38,273 bases of DNA from JABHHG01 sp964419445 (GTDB lineage: Bacteria; Fidelibacterota; Marinisomatia; SCGC-AAA003-L08; D37C17), in contig CAYQPE010000007.1 of NCBI GenBank assembly GCA_964419445.1, positions 1 to 38,273 on the forward strand, given 5' to 3'. The notes under the pieces are model-generated. The model was not told the origin of the DNA. It saw only the letters and a program-made list of their open reading frames with translations, and did no database searches. How positions within the stretch are numbered: the first letter of the stretch is position 1; the number at the start of each line of letters is the position of its first letter. Made by a program: the position numbers and the translations under genes. This document shows positions 15,637-23,298 of the stretch, in pieces.

Positions 15637-17295
15637 ATGAGTAAAGCACGAACAGTAAAATCACCAACAGGAACAGAACTAAATTGCAAAGGGTGGCAAC
15701 AAGAAGCAGCATATAGAATGATTCAAAATAATTTGGATCCCAATAATGCCGAGGATCCAGATAATTTAATTGTCTATGGAGGATTAGGAAAAGCTGCGAG
15801 GAATTGGGAATGCTATGATGCAATTTTAAAGTCATTGATAAATTTAGAAAATGATGAAACCCTTATTGTTCAATCTGGAAAACCAGTTGCAGTATTTAAA
15901 ACTCATGAGAGTTCACCTCGAGTTTTGATTTCAAATTCTATGTTAGTGCCGAATTGGGCAAATTGGGATCACTTTCGTGAGTTAGACAAAAAAGGTCTCA
16001 TAATGTATGGCCAAATGACAGCAGGGAGTTGGATTTACATTGGTACACAGGGAATCTTACAGGGAACCTATGAAACATTGGCTGAAGTAGCACGACAAAA
16101 CTTTAATGGTTCGCTCAAACATACATTAACCCTCACTGGTGGGTTAGGAGGTATGGGTGGTGCTCAACCTTTGGCAGTAACCATGAATGAGGGTGTGAAT
16201 ATTACAGTTGAAATTGATGCACACAGAATCCAAAGACGATTGGAAACTAAATACTTAGATGTACATACCGATTCTTTTGATGAAGCTATTAAATTGGCAA
16301 TGGATGCAAAAGAAAAAGGAATTCCTCTTTCCATTGGATTGTTAGGGAATTGTGCAGATATTTTTCCTGAGTTTGTAAATCGAGGAATAATTCCTGAAGT
16401 AGTTACCGACCAAACTTCTGCCCATGATGAATTAACAGGTTATGTTCCACATGGAATCTCGTACGAGGAAGCGCTTGCATTAAGAGAGTCAAATCCAGAA
16501 AAGTATATTGAAATGTCATATCATTCAATGGCAGTACATTGCCAAGCCATGTTAGATTTGCAGAAGATGGGCTCAGTAACTTTTGACTATGGGAATAATC
16601 TTAGAGGACAGGCAAAAGCAAATGGTGGTATTGAAAAGGCTTTTGACTTTCCTGGATTTGTACCTGCATATATTCGAAATTTATTTTGTGAAGGTAAAGG
16701 TCCATTTAGGTGGGTGGCACTTTCTGGTAACCCAGAGGATATTTATAAAACTGATGCAAAAGTTTTAGAGCTTTTCCCAGAAGATGAAGCCCTACGTCGA
16801 TGGATAACCATGGCTCAGGAAAAAGTTGAGTTCCAAGGATTACCAGCGCGTATATGTTGGTTAGGGTATAGAGAAAGAAATATTTTTGCAGAAGCAATTA
16901 ACGATATGGTGGCAAGTGGTGAATTGTCTGCACCCATTGTTATTGGGAGAGATCATTTAGATTCTGGATCTGTAGCATCTCCAAACAGGGAAACTGAAGC
17001 CATGAAAGATGGTTCAGATGCTGTGGCAGATTGGCCTGTGCTTAATGCACTTCTTTCGACTGCAGGAGGCTCTAGCTGGACATCACTACATCATGGTGGT
17101 GGAGTAGGATTGGGCTATTCAATTCATGCAGGGGTAGTCATTGTTGCAGATGGTACTCCTGAAATGAAAGTAAGATTAAATAGAGTTTTGACTAATGACC
17201 CCGGTATGGGAGTGGCTCGTCATGTAGATGCAGGATATGACTATGCTGTAGAAATTGCTAAAGAACGTAACCTCAATGTGCCCATGATGAAATGA
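15637..17295 (+). CDS. hutU: Urocanate hydratase (urocanase)
   Basis: The 552-residue cytosolic enzyme converts urocanate to imidazolonepropionate, the second step of histidine degradation, using tightly bound NAD+. Family motifs visible are VYGGLGKAARNWE near residue 47, LTGGLGGMGGAQPLAVTMNE near 166-185, YGNNLRGQAKANGG near 318, and the active-site Cys in ARICWLGYRERN (C407). AAAGGTATTC precedes the ATG. The last four bases overlap hutI (ATGA). Full family length, no defects. Confidence 0.98.
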   Translation: MSKARTVKSPTGTELNCKGWQQEAAYRMIQNNLDPNNAEDPDNLIVYGGLGKAARNWECYDAILKSLINLENDETLIVQSGKPVAVFKTHESSPRVLISNSMLVPNWANWDHFRELDKKGLIMYGQMTAGSWIYIGTQGILQGTYETLAEVARQNFNGSLKHTLTLTGGLGGMGGAQPLAVTMNEGVNITVEIDAHRIQRRLETKYLDVHTDSFDEAIKLAMDAKEKGIPLSIGLLGNCADIFPEFVNRGIIPEVVTDQTSAHDELTGYVPHGISYEEALALRESNPEKYIEMSYHSMAVHCQAMLDLQKMGSVTFDYGNNLRGQAKANGGIEKAFDFPGFVPAYIRNLFCEGKGPFRWVALSGNPEDIYKTDAKVLELFPEDEALRRWITMAQEKVEFQGLPARICWLGYRERNIFAEAINDMVASGELSAPIVIGRDHLDSGSVASPNRETEAMKDGSDAVADWPVLNALLSTAGGSSWTSLHHGGGVGLGYSIHAGVVIVADGTPEMKVRLNRVLTNDPGMGVARHVDAGYDYAVEIAKERNLNVPMMK

Positions 17296-18500
17296 AAACT
17301 AAAATTTCAAATATTGGTAAAATAGTTACGTGGAATCCACGAACGTCTTTAATTGATGAAATAAAACACCATCAGATATTGATTGAAGATGGAAAAATTA
17401 TTCAAATTGCAAAAGAAGTAAGTGGTGCTGAAATTGAAATTGATGCAGATAATGCTTTAATAACTCCGGGGTTTATTGATTCTCATACACATCCAATTTT
17501 TTATGGAAATAGAGGTAAAGAATTTGGAATGCGGGTAGGAGGAATGTCCTATGAAGAAATTGCAAAAAATGGAGGTGGAATAGTTTCATCTTTAAATGGG
17601 GTGAGAAATGCATCAGAAGATGAATTGTTCGAATATTGTTTAAACCATTGTAACTTCTTTTTAGATTATGGAACTACTACAATCGAAGCAAAATCTGGAT
17701 ATGGGCTAACTCTAGAAGATGAATTAAAGTCACTTCGAATCATTAAAAAAATAAATGAGGAATCACCTTTAGATTTAATTCCAACGTTTATGGGTGCTCA
17801 TGATTTTCCCCCAGAGCTAAAAGACGATAAGGATAGATATGTAAGAATTATTTGTGAAGAAATGATTCCTGCAGTATCTGAAGAAAACCTAGCTGTTTTT
17901 TGTGATGTATTCTGTGAAAAAGGATATTTTGAAATTAATCACACTCGCAAAATTCTTGAAACCGCTATTCGTTATGGCTTAAAACCACGCATACATGCAG
18001 ATGAATTTATTGATTCAAACGCGGCTGAATTAGCTGCTGAAATGGGTGCACTTTCAGCTGACCATTTAATGGCAGTAAGTGATAAAGGGATAAAGGCATT
18101 AGCAAAGAATAATGTAACTGCAACCCTGTTACCAGGGACGACACTTTTTTTAGGTAAAAATACATATGCCAATGGGCGTAAATTGATTGATATGGGGTGT
18201 ACTGTTGCCATTGCTACAGATTTCAACCCTGGTTCTTGTACATTACAATCTATGCCCATGGTAATGGCATTATCTACACTTTATTGTGGATTAACTATGG
18301 AAGAAGCTTTTGTTGGTTCTACTTTTAATAATGCTAAATCTTTAGAGCTTGAAAAGTCAATTGGACTAATTAAAGAAGGATATTTAGCAGATTTACTATT
18401 TTGGGAATTTGACAGTATTGATGAAATCCCATATTGGATGGGAACAGATAGACTGCTTACCGTGATGAAAAATGGAGAACTTATAGAAAGTTCAGACTAG
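17292..18500 (+). CDS. hutI: Imidazolonepropionase
   Basis: The 402-residue amidohydrolase opens the imidazolone ring to give N-formimidoyl-glutamate, step three of histidine degradation. Metal-binding residues are visible: HTH in DSHTHPIFYGNRG (H65, H67), the central His in RIHADEF, and the Asp in AIATDFNPGSC. It overlaps the hutU stop by four bases. No hutH or formimidoylglutamate-hydrolysing gene is next to it. Its 3' end overlaps the converging broken gene by 4 nt. Confidence 0.97.
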   Translation: MKTKISNIGKIVTWNPRTSLIDEIKHHQILIEDGKIIQIAKEVSGAEIEIDADNALITPGFIDSHTHPIFYGNRGKEFGMRVGGMSYEEIAKNGGGIVSSLNGVRNASEDELFEYCLNHCNFFLDYGTTTIEAKSGYGLTLEDELKSLRIIKKINEESPLDLIPTFMGAHDFPPELKDDKDRYVRIICEEMIPAVSEENLAVFCDVFCEKGYFEINHTRKILETAIRYGLKPRIHADEFIDSNAAELAAEMGALSADHLMAVSDKGIKALAKNNVTATLLPGTTLFLGKNTYANGRKLIDMGCTVAIATDFNPGSCTLQSMPMVMALSTLYCGLTMEEAFVGSTFNNAKSLELEKSIGLIKEGYLADLLFWEFDSIDEIPYWMGTDRLLTVMKNGELIESSD

Positions 18501-19396
18501 GGATTAAGTATTAATCCAACTAACGAAACTACATCCAAAACATTTACCACATCGTCATTATTAATATCGCTACAATCACAATTTGTATCATCAAAACTTA
18601 GAATACAATTATTCACAATATAAATAATATCTAATACATTTATATTGGTATCACTATTACAATCCCCTGTTGCCACTGACTCAATAATATGAGCCCCAAT
18701 ATCTCTTCGAGATCCATCTACATCATATTGATTTGGGTCTCCACTATCAATACAAGGTGATCCATTGGATAAATTGTAATTTCTAGAGTCTATATCTTCA
18801 AACTGAGGATCAACATAGACTATACCAACTGCATCGATGGGCTCCCACGGAGTCCAAATACTTCCTCAGTTGGGGCAATTTTCTTGAGTATCCCCCTCAG
18901 CATTATCCCAAAAGTTACAATAATTTATATTTACTGAAGCTGTTGTTCCATAAATTCCCAAGCCATAAGTATTACATCCCACAAGATTACAATTTTTTAC
19001 TTCGACTTGAGCGGTATCAAAAAATTTCAATCCAAAATCATTGTTTATAAGATTACAATTCTCAATTCTGCCTGTAGCAGTGCCTGCATAACTCACACCA
19101 TAATAAGCACCATCAATTATATTTGCATATTCAATTTCAAGATGAGCAGGATAGTATTCATCTGCATAAACCCAAATACCACCACCCTGTTCAAAATCAA
19201 TGATTGCACCATTTCCCTCTATAAAAATTCTTCCTTCATAGATTCCAATGCCGCCAGTATAGGTTTCACCTTCCTCTAGGATAAGATATTTATCAAATCC
19301 ATGTAGAGATTCAGCATTATCGAATACCTCTTGCAATGAAGATGATAACCCAAGAGTTAAAAACAGGTTTACAATTAAAAATTTTCTTATGAACAT
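18497..19396 (-). pseudogene. Secreted beta-helix/dockerin-like protein split by an in-frame TGA
   Basis: One continuous reading frame of 300 codons on the minus strand is interrupted by a single TGA at codon 177 (18866-18868). Before it come a signal peptide (FIRKFLIVNLFLTLGLSSSL) and right-handed beta-helix style repeats such as GRIENCNLINNDFGLKFF and VEVKNCNLVGCNTYGLGI. After it the frame continues with GSIWTPWEPIDAVGIVYVDP, a CIDSGDPNQYDVDG segment and two dockerin-like repeats. No frameshift is needed, so it is a nonsense mutation, a sequencing error or, less likely, a recoded stop. A functional copy would be secreted. It lies 55 nt after the acetyltransferase gene on the same strand. 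Confidence 0.8.
18500..18667 (-). other. Dockerin-like duplicated C-terminal domain
   Basis: Two Asp/Asn-rich EF-hand-like repeats sit at the very C-terminus of the broken gene: GDCNSDTNINVLDIIYIVNN and, after a 17-residue spacer, CSDINNDDVVNVLDVVSLVG. The D-x-N/D-x-D spacing plus VLD and hydrophobic helix matches type I dockerin repeats, a common C-terminal feature of secreted proteins in several marine FCB bacteria. No cohesin is visible in this window. The frame reaches it only by reading through the upstream TGA. Confidence 0.72.
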
Positions 19397-19451
19397 GGTA
19401 GAAATTGAAGAAGTTTTAAATAAAAAATTAGCCTTTTTACGTAACAGGATG

Positions 19452-20018
19452 TTACTTTAGTGGCCGTCTATAGTATTCAAACGGTGATTTTACCCCATAC
19501 CAAATAGGGAATATTTTTACAATTTCTGTTTTGGGTGAGAAGCGCTGGGCGATACTTTGCTGAACATGGCCAGTAATAAATGTGTATCCCTGTTTTTTAG
19601 CCCAATTGATATAAATTTGTTTCAACGTTTTAGAATATCCGCCCTTTTTTCTGAACTTCTCTTTTACTACAAATGCATAAGTGTAGAGCGTATTATACTT
19701 TCCAAGATTTACATCAAAATGGGACCAAGATTCTTGCTTGAAATGTTCAAGGGGCACCCCAATTATGTATCCAATAATTTCACCTTTATATCGAGCAATA
19801 AAGGGTAAAGTATCCTTATTGAAATATTTATGAATATTAGTTTTAGTAAGTAAAGCTTGTTTCCCAAATTTATCTGCCAAATATTGAGAGACTTTTACCA
19901 ATCCATCTAGGTCATCTTTACCTACTTTTTTTACCAATTCCACACGGAATTGATATGCAGATGATGCAATGACTTTAACTTCTGATTTTTCGCCGATATT
20001 AAGTGAAAGTTGTTCCAT
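19452..20018 (-). CDS. GNAT-family N-acetyltransferase
   Basis: The 188-residue product has the GNAT fold order: FIARYKGEIIGYIIGVPLEH (beta2-3), then TYAFVVKEKFRKKGGYSKTL, whose R-K-K-G-G-Y matches the acetyl-CoA pyrophosphate-binding motif A, then INWAKKQGYTFITGHVQQS. The acceptor substrate cannot be told from sequence. It is transcribed away from pyrF and followed by the broken beta-helix gene. No signal peptide, so cytosolic. Confidence 0.8.
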   Translation of the reverse strand: MEQLSLNIGEKSEVKVIASSAYQFRVELVKKVGKDDLDGLVKVSQYLADKFGKQALLTKTNIHKYFNKDTLPFIARYKGEIIGYIIGVPLEHFKQESWSHFDVNLGKYNTLYTYAFVVKEKFRKKGGYSKTLKQIYINWAKKQGYTFITGHVQQSIAQRFSPKTEIVKIFPIWYGVKSPFEYYRRPLK

Positions 20019-20120
20019 AACAAGTAGGATAATTTAGTCGATTTTTACTCATATTAAGAAAGTCTAATGATACATTTTATTACATGGGGAAGAGGTTATA
20101 AAATAATTAAATTTCGCCCT
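20019..20120. promoter_or_regulatory. Divergent intergenic region between acetyltransferase and pyrF
   Basis: About 100 nt of AT-rich sequence between two genes reading apart must hold promoters for both directions. TATAAAAT at about 20098-20105 with TTTATT about 15 nt upstream is a possible -10/-35 pair for pyrF. If used, the transcript would start close to the ATG at 20121. No convincing operator or palindrome was found. The promoter match is weak. Confidence 0.35.
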
Positions 20121-20921
20121 ATGGCGACTACATTTAATTCCAAGCTAAAAAAAATCTGTGAAAAAAAGCAAAATCGACTTTGTATTGGTCTTGATTTAGA
20201 TCCTGATAAACTACCCCAAAGTATTGGGAATAGTTTATCTAATATGGAAGATTTTGCTAAGGATATAATCGACTCCACCATTTTATTTTGCCCTGTGTAT
20301 AAGCCTAATATGGCATTTTATGAGCGATTTGGTTCAAAAGGATATGCACTTATGGAGAGATTAGTAGAATACATAAACGGAAGAGCCATAACCATTGCAG
20401 ACGGTAAACGGGGTGATATTGGCAATACTACTAAGCAATATGCATATTCAATATTCAATGAAATTGGATTTGATTCCATCACCGTTGCACCGTATATGGG
20501 GAGAGATTCAATAAATCCTTTTATTGAAAATGAAGAAAAAGGCGCATTTGTATTATGCCTCACTTCTAATAAGAGTGCTGAAGATTTTCAATTTGCTACA
20601 ATAAATAATGGGATGTTGTATGAACATGTAGCAAAAGTATCTGTAACATTAAATATTCGTGAAAATATTGGATTGGTAGTTGGAGCCACAAATAAGCATC
20701 AAATGGATGAGCTCAGGGATATTTCGCCCAAACTGCCGTGGCTTATTCCCGGGATTGGAGCTCAAGGAGGAGATTTAGAAGCATCAATTTCAATTGGTAA
20801 TAGAAATGCTGTTGGCATTGTTAATGTGTCTCGAGGCATTTTGTATGCAGGTGATGGAAGTTTGGATGCCATTGTAAATTCTGCACAAAATTACACGGAC
20901 CAAATTAGAAAGTATTTATGA
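20121..20921 (+). CDS. pyrF: Orotidine 5'-phosphate decarboxylase (type 2)
   Basis: The 266-residue enzyme decarboxylates OMP to UMP, the last step of de novo pyrimidine synthesis. The catalytic segment IADGKRGDIGNTTKQYA contains the D-x-K-x-x-D triad (D94, K96, D99 from this start). The N-terminus LCIGLDLDPDKLP and the C-terminal WLIPGIGAQGGD and NVSRGILYAG phosphate-binding motifs fit the long type 2 subfamily. The frame also allows an ATG at 20067, but the 18 added residues do not resemble the family. The start is uncertain. It overlaps pyrE by 4 nt. Confidence 0.96.
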   Translation: MATTFNSKLKKICEKKQNRLCIGLDLDPDKLPQSIGNSLSNMEDFAKDIIDSTILFCPVYKPNMAFYERFGSKGYALMERLVEYINGRAITIADGKRGDIGNTTKQYAYSIFNEIGFDSITVAPYMGRDSINPFIENEEKGAFVLCLTSNKSAEDFQFATINNGMLYEHVAKVSVTLNIRENIGLVVGATNKHQMDELRDISPKLPWLIPGIGAQGGDLEASISIGNRNAVGIVNVSRGILYAGDGSLDAIVNSAQNYTDQIRKYL

Positions 20922-21490
20922 CATCAAAAGAATTACTAGAATTACTTGAGGACAGTGGAGCCATTTTAAATGGTCACTTTTTATTAACTTCAGGTCGGCA
21001 CAGCAATAGATATATTGAAAAATTTAGGGTTTTAGAAAAACCATCTGCTTTAGATCAAGTTTGTAAAGAAATGGCAGAGCCGTATAAAAACCAAAATGTA
21101 GAGATTATATTGGGCGCTGCAATTGGTGGAATTTTAATTGCTGGAGGTGTGGGAAGACATCTTGGTGTTAATCATATTTTTAGTGAACGGGTAGATGGTA
21201 AAATGAAACTTCGGCGTGGATTTGAATTACTAAAAGGTATTAGAGTCTTGATTGTTGAAGATATTATTACAACGGGTGGTTCTGTCTTTGAGTTGGTAGA
21301 ATTAGCAAAAGAAAATGATGCTGAAATAGTTGGTGTTGTAAATCTAGTAGAAAGAAGCCAAAATCCAATTGATTTTGGTGTTTCATCTACGCCAATTTTA
21401 CACTTACCCAGTGAAAGTTGGGAACCAAACCAATGTCCTTTATGTAAAGAAGGGGTAGAGTTTACTCAACGAGGGAGAACAGGAAAATAA
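20918..21490 (+). CDS. pyrE: Orotate phosphoribosyltransferase
   Basis: The 190-residue enzyme makes OMP from orotate and PRPP, the step before PyrF. The PRPP-binding loop VLIVEDIITTGGS is at residues 110-122, with SGRHSNRYIEKFRVLEKP near the N-terminus. The C-terminal CPLCKEG follows a pattern seen in one bacterial PyrE subgroup. Its ATG overlaps the pyrF stop (ATGA), so the two consecutive enzymes are coupled. Confidence 0.96.
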   Translation: MTSKELLELLEDSGAILNGHFLLTSGRHSNRYIEKFRVLEKPSALDQVCKEMAEPYKNQNVEIILGAAIGGILIAGGVGRHLGVNHIFSERVDGKMKLRRGFELLKGIRVLIVEDIITTGGSVFELVELAKENDAEIVGVVNLVERSQNPIDFGVSSTPILHLPSESWEPNQCPLCKEGVEFTQRGRTGK

Positions 21491-21491
21491 T

Positions 21492-22388
21492 ATGTATAAA
21501 TGGATTTCATTATTTATTGTACTTTCAATTTGTTTTTCAGAAGAAAATAAAAAATTTAAACTGGATCTAAAAGATCTTAGTGGCTATTCTAAAAAGATTG
21601 AAATTAAAGGTTTATTGGAGGCTGATACATCAGCCATTCAAAAAGACAAAAAGTTATACGGTTTTCAAATTGAAGAGATTAAGAAAAAGGCCAGAGATTT
21701 TCAAGTTGACTCAGTAACTGAAGATGAAATTGTCATAATCGAAACTTCACGTGGAGAGATGAAACTCAAACTGTTTCCAGACAGAGCACCAAATCATTGT
21801 CATAATTTTAAAAAGTTAGCCAATAGTGGATTCTATGATGAAACGAGATTCCATCGTGTTATTCCTGGATTTATGATACAAGGTGGAGACATTCTTTCTC
21901 GAGATGAAGATCGCTCTAATGATGGAACAGGTGGACCAGGATGGACGATTGATGCTGAGTTTAATGACACACAGCATAAGCGTGGTATTTTATCTATGGC
22001 TCGTGCATCAGATCCAAATTCGGCGGGGAGCCAATTCTTTATTTGTGTTAGTGATGCCCCTCATTTAGATGGGAAATACACAGCTTTTGGTGAAGTAATC
22101 GATGGCTTTTATGTAATGGACCATATTGTAAATGCTATGACCGATGCAAAACATGTGAGAATGTTTAGTAAAACTGAACTTCCCCAAGGGGCAGATCCTC
22201 AAAAGTGGATTAAAGTGAAAGATCCAAAAACAAGAAAATTTCTATATGTAGAAATCCCTAGTGATATGAACGTAAATACTTTTAAACATGAGACTAAAAA
22301 GAAATTACGAAGTGATAATCCTATTGCTGGTGCCATTATAAATAAAATTCGTGTAGTAAAAAAAAGTAGCAACAAGGATGAACAATAA
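21492..22388 (+). CDS. Secreted cyclophilin-type peptidyl-prolyl isomerase
   Basis: A signal peptide (YKWISLFIVLSICFSEENKK) precedes a charged linker. A cyclophilin domain lies at about residues 75-220: SRGEMKLKLFPDRAPNHCHN, RFHRVIPGFMIQGGD, SRAG-like SMARASDPNSAGSQFFICVS and HLDGKYTAFGEVIDG. The conserved RFHRVI Arg and the QFF phenylalanine are present, so the active site looks intact. It probably speeds proline isomerisation of exported proteins. A roughly 75-residue C-terminal extension of unknown role follows. It begins 1 nt after pyrE. Confidence 0.93.
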   Translation: MYKWISLFIVLSICFSEENKKFKLDLKDLSGYSKKIEIKGLLEADTSAIQKDKKLYGFQIEEIKKKARDFQVDSVTEDEIVIIETSRGEMKLKLFPDRAPNHCHNFKKLANSGFYDETRFHRVIPGFMIQGGDILSRDEDRSNDGTGGPGWTIDAEFNDTQHKRGILSMARASDPNSAGSQFFICVSDAPHLDGKYTAFGEVIDGFYVMDHIVNAMTDAKHVRMFSKTELPQGADPQKWIKVKDPKTRKFLYVEIPSDMNVNTFKHETKKKLRSDNPIAGAIINKIRVVKKSSNKDEQ

Positions 22389-23292
22389 GATTGGGATAGC
22401 ATTAGGTGCAGGTGGAGCACGTGGATTAGCTCATATCGGTGTTATTAAAACATTGACACAACATCATATTCCCATTGATCTTATTGCTGGAACATCAAGT
22501 GGAGCTGTAATCGGAGCCATGTATGCAGCAACAAAAGATATCGATTGGGTGTATCGTAGAATTAAGCGATTTGTTTCCAGCTCGGCTTATAAAAGCATTG
22601 GTTTAGAAAAATTAGCCGTTACAGAACAGCCCAATTCATCCATTTTTCAATCTGCTGCAAATTACATGAAGGAAAAAATTGTAGTTAATATTGCCAATGA
22701 TAGATTGGGACTTATAAAACAAGAACGCTTACGAGATGTAATTAAGTTTATGATTCCCGTAAGAACTTTTGAAGAATTAAAAATCCCATTTTCTTGTATT
22801 GCATTAGATTTAAACACTGGAAAAAATAAAGTATTTGATACCGGAGATTTGGTAAGTGCACTCACAGCCTCTTCTGCTATACCTGGTTTTATTCCTCCGA
22901 TTGAGTCAGGAGAAATGCTGTTAACTGATGGGGGAGTGTCATGTCCTATTCCAATAAGAACGGTAAAACGAATGGGTGCAGATTTTACGATTGCAGTGAA
23001 TGTGGGACAGAAAATTTTTAAAAAAATGGAATCACCTAATTTATTGCAAATTTTAGGACGTGCAGAGCAAATAAGTACATCAAGGCTTAGTGAAATAAAA
23101 CTTCATGAAGTTGATGTGGCCATTGAGCCTGATACCTTAAATTTATTTTGGTCACAATTTGATAAAATAGATGATTTATTGAATTCTGGAATGGAAGAAA
23201 CAGAAGAAAAAATTAATAGAATTAAAAAGTCTTTATATAAGAATAAAGGGTTTAGAGCGATGATTAAAAAGATTTTTGGGGTTAGGGTTTAA
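22378..23292 (+). CDS. Patatin-like phospholipase, RssA/NTE type
   Basis: The 304-residue protein has the patatin oxyanion loop ALGAGGARGLAHIG, the nucleophile motif GTSSG (S40) and the catalytic Asp in DGG (D184), giving a complete Ser-Asp dyad. The family hydrolyses acyl esters of phospholipids. No signal peptide, so cytosolic or at the inner face of the membrane. It overlaps the upstream PPIase gene by 11 nt in another frame and lies 6 nt before dsbD. Confidence 0.93.
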   Translation: MNNKIGIALGAGGARGLAHIGVIKTLTQHHIPIDLIAGTSSGAVIGAMYAATKDIDWVYRRIKRFVSSSAYKSIGLEKLAVTEQPNSSIFQSAANYMKEKIVVNIANDRLGLIKQERLRDVIKFMIPVRTFEELKIPFSCIALDLNTGKNKVFDTGDLVSALTASSAIPGFIPPIESGEMLLTDGGVSCPIPIRTVKRMGADFTIAVNVGQKIFKKMESPNLLQILGRAEQISTSRLSEIKLHEVDVAIEPDTLNLFWSQFDKIDDLLNSGMEETEEKINRIKKSLYKNKGFRAMIKKIFGVRV

Positions 23293-23298
23293 GTAATC

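Noticed and set aside
18501..18517. Perfect inverted repeat GGATTAA-GTA-TTAATCC just after the hutI stop, considered as a terminator.
   Set aside because: No T run follows on either strand and the bases encode the last residues of the dockerin-like domain on the minus strand.
18866..18868. Selenocysteine or general TGA recoding as an explanation for the split gene.
   Set aside because: TGA ends several intact genes here, no SECIS-like element was recognised, and the position is not a known redox Cys site.
19441..19455. Small inverted repeat GTAACA-GGA-TGTTAC at the acetyltransferase stop.
   Set aside because: Only 6 bp with no adjoining T tract; likely chance in short AT-rich sequence.
20067..20120. 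18-residue N-terminal extension of PyrF.
   Set aside because: The residues do not resemble the family and the downstream ATG gives the usual length; kept only as an alternative start.
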